Shown here: positions 1 through 5,654 of the stretch, in pieces
Layout: every line of letters starts with the position of its first letter
Position numbering within the stretch: the first letter of the stretch is position 1
Assembly: GCA_903644035.1 (NCBI GenBank)
Contig: CAHJXG010000508.1
Coordinates: 1-7,003, forward strand
DNA: 7,003 bases
DNA from: Rhodospirillales bacterium
Lineage (GTDB): Bacteria > Pseudomonadota > Alphaproteobacteria > Acetobacterales > Acetobacteraceae
Direction: 5' to 3'
Program-made: the position numbers and the translations under genes
Notes under the pieces: model-generated
The model's input: only the letters and a program-made list of their open reading frames with translations
What the model was told of the DNA's origin: nothing
The model's database searches: none

Positions 1-698
1 TCGGCGGCAAGACCGGGATCAACACGTCGCACGGCAAGAACCTGGTCGGCGCCTTCCATCAGCCGCGCCTGGTGCTGGCCGACACCGGGACGCTCGGCAC
101 GCTCAACGGCCGCGAGCTGCGGGCGGGCTATGCGGAGGTGGTGAAGGCCGGGCTGATCGGCGACGCCGCGTTCTTCGCGTGGTGCGAGGAGCACGGCGTG
201 GCGCTGGCCCATGGCGACCGCGACATCCAGGCCGAGGCGATCCTGCGCGCCTGCGCCTTCAAGGCCGCGGTCGTGGGCGACGACGAGCGCGAGGAGCGCC
301 CGGCGGATGGCCGCGCTCTCCTGAACCTCGGCCACACCTTCGGCCACGCGCTGGAGGCCGAGGTCGGCTATGGCGGCGCGCTGCTGCACGGGGAGGCGGT
401 GGCGATTGGCCTGGGGTTGGCGTTCCGGCTGTCGGCGGAGCTTGGCCTGTGCACGCCGGGCGACGCGGCGCGGGTGGCCGACCACCTCGCCGCCGTGGGC
501 CTGCCGAACGAGATCGGGATGCTGAACCGCCGCTTCTCGGCCACGCGTCTGGTCTCCCATATGCGCCGCGACAAGAAGATGCGCGACGGCGCGCTGCACT
601 TCGTGCTGGCCCACGGGATCGGGCAGGCGTTCACCAGCTCGGACGTGCCGGCCGGGGCGGTGCTGGACCTGCTTCGGGCGGAGGGGTGCGAGGCCTGA
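1..698 (+). CDS. aroB: 3-dehydroquinate synthase, 3' part (5' end outside window)
   Basis: This enzyme makes 3-dehydroquinate from DAHP, the second step of the cytoplasmic shikimate pathway to aromatic amino acids. It uses NAD and a bound divalent metal. The reading frame is open from base 3, and 231 residues are visible, roughly the C-terminal 60% of a protein usually about 360-380 residues long. The first visible residues, GGKTGINTSHGKNLVGAFHQ, are the typical substrate/NAD-site segment. Metal ligands of the family are visible: the Glu in AGYAEVVKAGLIGD, the His in LGHTFGHALE, and the His in LLHGEAVAIG. The gene ends normally with TGA at 696-698. In many proteobacteria aroK lies just upstream, which cannot be checked here. 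The next gene is convergent, only 9 bases away. The assignment is firm; only the start is missing. Confidence 0.97.
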   Translation, partial: GGKTGINTSHGKNLVGAFHQPRLVLADTGTLGTLNGRELRAGYAEVVKAGLIGDAAFFAWCEEHGVALAHGDRDIQAEAILRACAFKAAVVGDDEREERPADGRALLNLGHTFGHALEAEVGYGGALLHGEAVAIGLGLAFRLSAELGLCTPGDAARVADHLAAVGLPNEIGMLNRRFSATRLVSHMRRDKKMRDGALHFVLAHGIGQAFTSSDVPAGAVLDLLRAEGCEA

Positions 699-707
699 GG
701 CCGGGCG

Positions 708-875
708 TCAGGGGCTTCGCAGGTAGCGGACGATGTCAACGAAGCCGGCCAGGGAGATCGGCATCGCCAGCAGGCAGAACGCCAGGAGGATGATGATCAC
801 GGTCACGGCGTTGTCGTCCGGCCCGCGGCCGGGCGGCTCGTCCCGCTTCGGAAAGTCCGTGCCGTCGAATGGCAT
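708..875 (-). CDS. Small single-pass membrane protein, unknown function (55 aa)
   Basis: I do not recognise a family. The start was placed at the ATG complementary to 873-875 because a strong ribosome binding site, TAGGAGGG (complement of 881-888), lies a few bases before it. A longer in-frame start at 980 has no such site. The N-terminal 21 residues are polar and rich in Asp, Pro and Arg (MPFDGTDFPKRDEPPGRGPD). They are followed by one strongly hydrophobic helix at about residues 23-45 (VTVIIILLAFCLLAMPISLA) and a short tail ending RYLRSP. This looks like a small inner-membrane protein with a soluble N terminus. It is on the same strand as the alpha/beta hydrolase, 124 bases upstream of it in this strand's reading, and convergent with aroB. 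The strong ribosome site and the coherent membrane segment support a real gene, but no function can be given. Confidence 0.62.
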   Translation of the reverse strand: MPFDGTDFPKRDEPPGRGPDDNAVTVIIILLAFCLLAMPISLAGFVDIVRYLRSP

Positions 876-888
876 GTGTTCCCTCCTA

Positions 889-918
889 CCCGCGGGCATG
901 GCGCCGTCTGACCGCGGG
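889..918. repeat. GC-rich inverted repeat ahead of the small membrane-protein gene
   Basis: CCCGCGG at 889-895 is matched by CCGCGGG at 912-918, a 7-bp inverted repeat around a 16-base loop that itself contains GGCGCC. On the - strand it ends directly before the ribosome binding site of the 55-residue gene and lies behind the hydrolase gene. It could act as a weak terminator of the hydrolase transcript or as a leader structure. There is no T-run and such GC-rich repeats arise easily by chance in this genome. The remainder of 876-999 shows nothing else I can support. Confidence 0.2.
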
Positions 919-999
919 GCCTCCCGTTCCCATGGCCTACGGCGTCCGGAGCCTGCTGTCCATCCGATCTGACGGTTCATCGGCGCGGCCGCCGCCTGA

Positions 1000-1887
1000 C
1001 TATCCGCCGTTCAGCAGGCCCAGCACCGCCAGCGCGAACGAACCCGGCGCCTCCTGCGGCAGGTTGTGCCCGGTGCCCGGCACGACTTGGCGCGTGTAGG
1101 AACCGGTGAAATGGCGCCGGTCTGCTTCCGACTCGGACGCCGGCGCCACGCCGTCGTCGTTGCCATGCAGCACCACCGTCGGCACGGCGATGGCGGGGCG
1201 CTGCGCCAGCCGCTGCTCAATCCCGGCCAGCGCCGGGTCGCCAGGGGCATAGCCGAAGCGGTGCCGGTAGGAGTGCACGACGACATCGACGAAATCCGGG
1301 TTGTCGAACGAGGCCGCGCTCCGCTCGAACGTTGCGTCGTCGAACGCCCAGCTCGGCGACCACAGCCGCCACAGCAGCCGGCAGAACGCCCGGCGGTTCG
1401 CCGCAAGCCCAGCCCGGCCACGCTCCCCATGCAGGTAGTACTGGTACCAGAGCCGATGCTCCTGCTCCGGTGCCGCCGGCACGACCGAGGCGGCGATGTC
1501 CTGGATGTTGTAGCCGCCAACCGACATCAGGCCGCGCGCCCACTCCGGCCACAGCGCCGCGACGATGCAGGCCGCGCGTCCGCCCCAGTCATAGCCCGCC
1601 AGCACCGCCGGCCCCAGCGCCAGCGCGTCCAGCAGCCCCAGCAGGTCCGCCCCCAGCGCCGCCTGCTCGCCGGAGCGCGGCGTCGCCTCCGACAGGAATT
1701 GCGTCGGACCAAAACCGCGCAGATAGGGCACGATCACCCGGCACCCCGCCTGCGCCAGCGCCGCAGCCGTGCCGTCGAGCGCCCGAATGTCGTAGGGGAA
1801 TCCGTGCAGCAGCACGACGGGGGCGCCATCGGGCGGCCCGGCCTCCTCATAGGCGATCCGCAGCGTGGCCGTCTCGACAAACTTCAA
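1000..1887 (-). CDS. Alpha/beta hydrolase, epoxide hydrolase/dehalogenase type
   Basis: This is a cytoplasmic alpha/beta-hydrolase-fold enzyme. In order along the chain (numbered from the TTG start) the sequence shows the oxyanion-hole motif LLHGFP near residue 26-31, the nucleophile elbow AGYDWGG with Asp100, a cap domain rich in Trp/Tyr at about 145-220, an acid in HGNDDG (probably Asp245), and the catalytic His274 in GTGHNLPQE. An Asp nucleophile followed by Trp-Gly-Gly is the pattern of soluble epoxide hydrolases and some dehalogenases, whereas esterases have Ser. The substrate is unknown. Two starts are possible. TTG at 1885-1887 has GAGG five bases before it and gives 295 residues, the usual family length. 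ATG at 2005-2007 adds 40 Arg-rich residues with no good ribosome site. I prefer the TTG. The gene is divergent from cynA, with a TetR-type palindrome between them. Confidence 0.9.
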   Translation of the reverse strand: MKFVETATLRIAYEEAGPPDGAPVVLLHGFPYDIRALDGTAAALAQAGCRVIVPYLRGFGPTQFLSEATPRSGEQAALGADLLGLLDALALGPAVLAGYDWGGRAACIVAALWPEWARGLMSVGGYNIQDIAASVVPAAPEQEHRLWYQYYLHGERGRAGLAANRRAFCRLLWRLWSPSWAFDDATFERSAASFDNPDFVDVVVHSYRHRFGYAPGDPALAGIEQRLAQRPAIAVPTVVLHGNDDGVAPASESEADRRHFTGSYTRQVVPGTGHNLPQEAPGSFALAVLGLLNGG

Positions 1888-2025
1888 CGCAACCTCGCCA
1901 TCAGACCATCGACCAAAGCGCCCCGAGTAAAACACGCCGGCGTTGCAGCGTCTCGGACCTTCTTCGATGACGCGGCTCCTGGTGGCGGTCGCCCGTCTTT
2001 TTGTCATATGACCATAAAGTAACCG

Positions 2026-2039
2026 ACCGACCGGTCAGT
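2026..2039. promoter_or_regulatory. TetR-type operator candidate in the divergent control region
   Basis: ACCGACCGGTCAGT is an almost perfect palindrome: the core GACCGGTC (2029-2036) is exact, and two of three flanking pairs also match. GACCGGTC with flanking AC/GT is typical of operators bound by TetR-family repressors such as NemR-like proteins. Reading the - strand, a -10-like TAAAAT (complement of 2043-2048) lies just upstream, so the hydrolase transcript would start about inside the palindrome, a classic repressor position. A second -10-like TACTTT (complement of 2016-2021) lies downstream. I could not find a convincing -35 box for either. No tetR gene is in the window. The operator is about 30 bases from the cynA -24 box, so it more likely serves the hydrolase. 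Confidence 0.5.
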
Positions 2040-2067
2040 GCGATTTTAGCTGCCTGCCTGAATGCCC

Positions 2068-2083
2068 TGGCATATCGTTTGCT
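2068..2083 (+). promoter_or_regulatory. Sigma-54 (-24/-12) promoter of the cyn operon
   Basis: TGGCATATCGTTTGCT fits the RpoN consensus TGGCAC-G-N4-TTGCW with exact spacing. The invariant GG is at 2069-2070 and the invariant GC at 2081-2082, 12 bases apart. Transcription would begin at about 2094, some 25 bases before the cynA ATG. Sigma-54 promoters need an activator; for nitrogen-source genes this is usually NtrC. I looked through 1850-2067 for paired GCAC/GTGC NtrC half-sites and for an IHF site and found no convincing one. A short palindrome, ATGCC-CT-GGCAT (2062-2073), overlaps the -24 element and might bind a further factor. Confidence 0.68.
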
Positions 2084-2118
2084 CTGCATCCCGCGACTGA
2101 ACGGGATAGCACGCGCCG

Positions 2119-3450
2119 ATGACCCACCCCATGGCTTGCCGCTGCGGCGGCACGCACCTGAATTGCGACGCGCCAGAGGCGCTCGGCGTTGCCGCCGTCC
2201 GGGTGGCGGCCGAGCGGGCGGCGTTCGGCGGCGAGGCCGGGCGGCGGCGCGTCATCCGTGCCTTGGGCGCGGGCGTCGTGGCGGCGGCCATGGACCAGGT
2301 GCTGCCGGTCTTCCGGGCGCAGGACGCCATGGCGCAGGCCGTGGCGCAGGCCGTGGCGCAGCCCGCGGGCGCCCCGGAGAAGAAGGACCTCAAGGTCGGC
2401 TTCATCGGCATCACCTGCGCGACCCCGATCATCATGGCGGCGCCGATGGGCTTCTACGCCCGCAACGGCCTGAACGTGGAGGTCGTGCGCACGGCCGGCT
2501 GGGCGGTGATCCGCGACAAGTCGCTGAACGGCGAGTACGACGCCTCCCACATGCTCAGCCCGATGCCGCTGGCGATCTCGATGGGCGCCGGGTCGAACCC
2601 GATCCCGTGGAGCGTCGCCGCCATCGAGAACATCAATGGCCAGGCCATCGTGCTGGCGAACAAGCACAAGGAACGGCGCGATCCCCGGGACTGGCGCGGG
2701 TTCAAGCTCGGCATTCCCTTCGATTACTCGATGCACGCCTATCTGCTGCGCTACTACCTGGCGGAGGCCGGGCTTGATCCCGACCGCGACGTGCAGCTCC
2801 GCGTCATACCGCCGCCGGAGATGGTGGCCAACCTGCGGGCGGAGAACATCGACGGCTTCCTGGGGCCGGACCCGTTCAACCAGCGCGCGGTGTATGACGG
2901 CGTGGGCTTCATCCACCTGCTGACCCGCGAGCTGTGGGACGGCCATCCCTGCTGCGCCTTCGCGGTGCCGCGCCGGATGGTGACGGAGGCGCCGAACACC
3001 TATCAGGCGCTGCTGCGCTCGGTGATCGAGGCGACGGCCCATGCCAACAAGGCGGAGAACCGCAAGGAGATCGCGGGCGTCGTCGCCGGGCAGAACTACC
3101 TGAACCAGCCGACGACGGTGGTGGAGCAGGCGCTGACCGGCACCTACGCCGACGGCCTCGGCAACGTGAAGCGGCAGCCGGACCGGGTGAGCTTCGAGCC
3201 GTTCCCCTACCAGAGCATGGCGCTGTGGATCATGACGCAGATGAAGCGCTGGGGGCAGGTCCGCGGCGACATCAGCTGGCGCGACGTGGCGGAGCAGGTC
3301 TACCTCGCGACCGACGCCGGGGCGAAGATGCGCGACCTCGGCATGGCGCCGCCCGCCAGCGCCTACCGGGCGCACAGCATCATGGGCAAGACCTTTGACC
3401 CGGCCGACCCTGACGGCTACGTCGCGAGCTTCCCGCTGCGCCGGGCCTGA
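2119..3450 (+). CDS. cynA: NrtA/CmpA-family ABC substrate-binding protein, probably for cyanate
   Basis: This is the periplasmic receptor of the importer formed with CynB and CynD. The mature domain starts near residue 88 (KKDLKVGFIGITCATPIIMA) and continues with family hallmarks: GFYARNGLNVEVV, DASHMLSPMPLAISMG, SMHAYLLRYYLAEAG near 204-218, and GFLGPDPFNQRAVYDG near 246-261. Length is 443 residues, as in NrtA-type proteins. Residues 42-60 (RRRVIRALGAGVVAAAMDQV) look like a Tat-type signal region; no lipobox is seen. Ahead of it lies an unusual cytoplasmic leader with Cys7, Cys9 and Cys16 (ACRCGGTHLNC). ATG 2119 is the first possible start after in-frame stops at 2098 and 2107, and its ribosome site is weak. 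The stop overlaps the cynB start by one base (TGATG). The family also binds nitrate, nitrite or bicarbonate; cyanate is inferred from the coupled cyanase gene. Confidence 0.9.
   Translation: MTHPMACRCGGTHLNCDAPEALGVAAVRVAAERAAFGGEAGRRRVIRALGAGVVAAAMDQVLPVFRAQDAMAQAVAQAVAQPAGAPEKKDLKVGFIGITCATPIIMAAPMGFYARNGLNVEVVRTAGWAVIRDKSLNGEYDASHMLSPMPLAISMGAGSNPIPWSVAAIENINGQAIVLANKHKERRDPRDWRGFKLGIPFDYSMHAYLLRYYLAEAGLDPDRDVQLRVIPPPEMVANLRAENIDGFLGPDPFNQRAVYDGVGFIHLLTRELWDGHPCCAFAVPRRMVTEAPNTYQALLRSVIEATAHANKAENRKEIAGVVAGQNYLNQPTTVVEQALTGTYADGLGNVKRQPDRVSFEPFPYQSMALWIMTQMKRWGQVRGDISWRDVAEQVYLATDAGAKMRDLGMAPPASAYRAHSIMGKTFDPADPDGYVASFPLRRA
2330..2361 (+). repeat. 12-base tandem repeat inside cynA
   Basis: TGGCGCAGGCCG is repeated exactly at 2330-2341 and 2342-2353, and its first eight bases recur at 2354-2361. 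In the protein this gives AQAVAQAVAQ at residues 72-81, an in-frame four-residue repeat between the signal region and the folded domain. It lies in a probable linker, so copy-number change would be tolerated without a frameshift. Confidence 0.85.
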
Positions 3451-4289
3451 TGGCGCTCCGCATCCGCTCGATGCTTCTGCTGCTGCTGATCCTTGCGGTG
3501 CTGCTGGGTGGCTGGCAGATCGCCGCGACGCCCGCCGCCGCCACCGGCCCGGCGCTCGACCCCGAATACGCCAAGCTGCTCGGCGCCTCGGCGCAGCAGG
3601 GGCAGCAGACGCCCATGCCGCGGCCGTCCGACATCGCGGCGCGCGCATGGCATCACCTGCAGGACCCGTTCTACATCCATGGCGCCAACGACCAGGGCCT
3701 CGGCATCCAGCTCGGCTGGTCGCTGCTGCGGGTGCTGACGGGGTTTGGCCTGGCGGCGCTCGTCGCCATCCCGCTCGGCTTCCTGGTCGGCATGAGTCCC
3801 GTGGTGCACGGCGCGCTCGACCCGATCATCCAGGTGCTGCGGCCCGTCAGCCCGCTCGCCTGGATGCCGCTCGCGCTCTACACGATCCGGGACAGCGGCA
3901 TCTCGGCCATCTTCGTCATCTTCATCTGCGCGATCTGGCCGATGCTGCTCAACACCTCGTTCGGCGTCGCCTCCGTGCGGCGGGAGTGGCTGAACGTGGC
4001 CCGCACGCTGGAGGCCGGACCGTGGCGCACCGCGTTCACCGTGATCCTGCCCGCCGCCGCGCCCACCATCATGACGGGCGCCCGCATCAGCATCGGCATC
4101 GCCTGGCTGGTGATCGTCGCGGCCGAGATGCTGGTGGGCGGCACCGGCATCGGCTACTTCGTCTGGAACCAGTGGAACAACCTCGCCATCGCCGACATCG
4201 TGGTGGCGATCCTGGTGATCGGCCTGGTGGGCATGGCGCTCGATCAGCTGCTCGGCCGCGCCGCCCGGGCCGTCGCGTGGCGGGAGTAG
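3450..4289 (+). CDS. cynB: ABC transporter permease, probably for cyanate
   Basis: This is the inner-membrane subunit, probably a homodimer, that forms the channel for substrate delivered by CynA and couples to CynD. It has 279 residues. A first membrane helix lies at about 7-25 (leucine-rich), then a periplasmic stretch of some 60 residues, then helices at about 90-115, 123-145, 150-170, 212-230 and 248-268. The cytoplasmic coupling (EAA) loop is visible at about 179-205: EWLNVARTLEAG followed by FTVILPAAAP, with Gly190 and Ile199-Leu-Pro at the expected spacing. This is the NrtB/SsuC/TauC-type permease (BPD_transp_1). The ATG overlaps the cynA stop by one base, and the TAG stop is four bases before the cynD GTG, so the three transporter genes are translated together. 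Nitrate or sulfonate permeases look alike; cyanate is inferred from context. Confidence 0.92.
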   Translation: MALRIRSMLLLLLILAVLLGGWQIAATPAAATGPALDPEYAKLLGASAQQGQQTPMPRPSDIAARAWHHLQDPFYIHGANDQGLGIQLGWSLLRVLTGFGLAALVAIPLGFLVGMSPVVHGALDPIIQVLRPVSPLAWMPLALYTIRDSGISAIFVIFICAIWPMLLNTSFGVASVRREWLNVARTLEAGPWRTAFTVILPAAAPTIMTGARISIGIAWLVIVAAEMLVGGTGIGYFVWNQWNNLAIADIVVAILVIGLVGMALDQLLGRAARAVAWRE

Positions 4290-4293
4290 CGCC

Positions 4294-5151
4294 GTGGCGC
4301 GCGCCTGGCTCAGCGTCGAGGGCATCGCCCGGCGATACGGTGGCCGCCCGGTGTTCCGCGACGTGTGGTTCGGCGTCGAGCGTGGCGAATTCGTGGCGCT
4401 GATCGGCCACTCCGGCTGCGGCAAGACCACGATCCTCAACATCCTGGCCGGGCTCGAAGCGCCGGACGCCGGCACCATCGTGATAGACGGGCGGCAGGTG
4501 TCCGGTCCGGCGCTCGACCGTGCCGTCATCTTCCAGTCGCACGCGCTGCTGCCCTGGCTCTCGGCGCTGGGCAACGTCGCCTTCGCCGTGCGCAGCCGGC
4601 ACCGGGACTGGCCGCGCGGCCGGGTGCAGGACCACGCGCGCCGGGTGCTGGACCTCGTGGGCCTGTCGGACGCGGCGGGGCGCAAGCCCGCGGAGCTGTC
4701 GGGCGGCATGAAGCAGCGGGTCGGCATCGCCCGCGCGCTTGCCATCGAGCCGTCGCTGCTGTTGATGGACGAGCCGTTCAGCGCGCTCGACGCGCTGACC
4801 CGCGGCACGCTGCAGGACGAGGTGCTCCGGCTCGTTTCCGACGCCGGGCAGACCGCGTTCATGATCACGCATGACGTGGACGAGGCGATCCTGCTGGCCG
4901 ACCGCATCCTGCTGATAACCAACGGCCCCGACGCCCGGGTGGCGGAGGTCGTGGTCAACACCCTGCCCCGCCCGCGCGACCGGCAGACCATCCACCGGAC
5001 GCCGGGCCATTACGCGCTGCGCAACCACATCGTGGACTTCCTGGTGACCCGCTCCCGCACCCTGGCCGGCGCACGGCCGGAGGGCTGGGACGGCCGCCGG
5101 GTGCCGGAGGTCCGTCCAGCTGACCTCGCCATCAAGGAGACCATCAATTGA
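4294..5151 (+). CDS. cynD: ABC transporter ATP-binding protein, probably for cyanate
   Basis: This is the cytoplasmic ATPase that drives uptake through CynB. All nucleotide-site motifs are intact: Walker A GHSGCGKTT (38-46), Q-loop Gln81 in IFQSHALLPW, signature LSGGMKQR (135-142), Walker B LLLMDEPFSALD (155-166) and H-loop His193 in ITHDVDEA. The Q-loop context and the DVDEAILLADRI segment are typical of the NrtD/SsuB/TauB group. It has 285 residues, including a tail of about 30 polar residues after the ATPase domain. The start is GTG at 4294, seven bases after GGGAG (4282-4286), which lies in the end of cynB. The TGA stop (5149-5151) overlaps the TTG start of cynS (5148-5150), so cyanase output is tied to translation of this gene. 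Confidence 0.93.
   Translation: MARAWLSVEGIARRYGGRPVFRDVWFGVERGEFVALIGHSGCGKTTILNILAGLEAPDAGTIVIDGRQVSGPALDRAVIFQSHALLPWLSALGNVAFAVRSRHRDWPRGRVQDHARRVLDLVGLSDAAGRKPAELSGGMKQRVGIARALAIEPSLLLMDEPFSALDALTRGTLQDEVLRLVSDAGQTAFMITHDVDEAILLADRILLITNGPDARVAEVVVNTLPRPRDRQTIHRTPGHYALRNHIVDFLVTRSRTLAGARPEGWDGRRVPEVRPADLAIKETIN
5134..5150 (+). promoter_or_regulatory. Strong ribosome binding site deciding the cynS TTG start
   Basis: AAGGAGA at 5134-5140 is a near-perfect Shine-Dalgarno sequence, seven bases before TTG 5148. It lies within the last codons of cynD. No ATG or GTG at the right place offers a competing start that keeps the conserved cyanase N terminus. The strong site compensates for the weak TTG codon. 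Confidence 0.8.
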
Positions 5152-5597
5152 ACGACGCCAAGACCGCCCTGGGCCTGAAGATCCGGGGTATCAAGAAGCA
5201 GAAGGGCTGGACCTGGGCGGAGGTTGCGGGGAAGCTCGGCTACGCCCCCGTCTGGACCTGCGCGGCATGCCTGGGCCAGATGAGCATGACGCCAGAAACG
5301 GCCGAGAAGACCGCGACCCTGTTCGGCCTGTCGGACGAGGAAGCGGCGCTGCTGGCGGAGGCGCCATACCGCGGCTCGCTCCCCACTGCCGTGCCGACGG
5401 ACCCGCTGATCTACCGGTTCTACGAGTTGGTGTCGGTGTATGGCACGACGTGGAAGGAGATGATCCACGAGGAGTTCGGCGACGGCATTATGAGCGCCAT
5501 CGACTTCGACATGACCATGGAACGGCAGCCGGACCAGAAGGGCGACCGGGTGAAGATGACGATGTCGGGGAAATTCTTACCCTATAAAAGATACTAA
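5148..5597 (+). CDS. cynS: Cyanate hydratase (cyanase)
   Basis: Cyanase converts cyanate and bicarbonate to carbamate plus CO2; carbamate then decays to ammonia and CO2. It works as a cytoplasmic decamer. The 149 residues match the usual length (156 in E. coli). The N-terminal helix-turn-helix-like domain (about 1-75) is followed by the catalytic domain starting PTDPLIYRFYEL. The three family catalytic residues are present: Arg90 and Glu93 in YRFYE, and Ser116 in GDGIMSAIDF, equivalent to E. coli Arg96, Glu99 and Ser122. The C terminus GKFLPYKRY has the usual form. The start is TTG with a strong ribosome site, overlapping the cynD stop. The last ten codons (5571-5597 with stop) are AT-rich and include rare TTA and AGA codons, unlike the rest of the gene. 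This gene is the basis for assigning the transporter to cyanate. Confidence 0.97.
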   Translation: MNDAKTALGLKIRGIKKQKGWTWAEVAGKLGYAPVWTCAACLGQMSMTPETAEKTATLFGLSDEEAALLAEAPYRGSLPTAVPTDPLIYRFYELVSVYGTTWKEMIHEEFGDGIMSAIDFDMTMERQPDQKGDRVKMTMSGKFLPYKRY

Positions 5598-5607
5598 ACT
5601 ATGCTAG

Positions 5608-5640
5608 CTGGCATTCAGCCGTAAAACGGTTGCATGCCAG
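5608..5640 (+). other. Long stem-loop between cynS and the FkbM gene
   Basis: CTGGCATTCAGCCGT (5608-5622) pairs with ACGGTTGCATGCCAG (5626-5640) around an AAA loop: 13 Watson-Crick pairs, one G-T pair (5618/5630) and one mismatch (5615/5633). It begins 11 bases after the cynS stop and ends just before GGAG (5643-5646), the ribosome site of the next gene. There is no T-run on either strand, so it is not a standard intrinsic terminator. It may protect the 3' end of the cyn mRNA, attenuate read-through, mask the downstream ribosome site, or be part of a recombination site. Confidence 0.6.
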
Positions 5641-5654
5641 GCGGAGTTGCGGGG

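Noticed and set aside
1066..2022. 318-residue + strand frame over the hydrolase
   Set aside because: It lies opposite a hydrolase with an intact catalytic triad, and its His/Arg/Gln-rich translation is typical of a shadow frame.
1850..2067. NtrC or IHF sites upstream of the sigma-54 promoter
   Set aside because: I looked for paired GCAC/GTGC half-sites and an IHF consensus by eye and found no convincing match; they may lie further upstream.
2062..2073. ATGCC-CT-GGCAT palindrome, sharing the 7-mer CTGGCAT with the hairpin arm at 5608-5614
   Set aside because: A shared 7-mer is expected by chance in 7 kb, and the GGCAT part here is explained by the sigma-54 -24 element. It is not enough to claim a common site flanking the operon.
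2035..3648. 537-residue open frame antisense to cynA
   Set aside because: High-GC genes produce long antisense frames; its protein is Arg/His/Ala-rich with no domain, and the sense strand is a clear substrate-binding protein.
3417..4991. 524-residue open frame antisense to cynB and cynD
   Set aside because: It is a shadow of two well-supported genes; composition is low-complexity and no family motif is visible.
5592..5605. Possible promoter for the FkbM gene in the AT-rich gap (for example TTACCC with 17 bases to TATGCT)
   Set aside because: Any AT-rich stretch gives -10-like hexamers; the -35 match is poor and none stands out.
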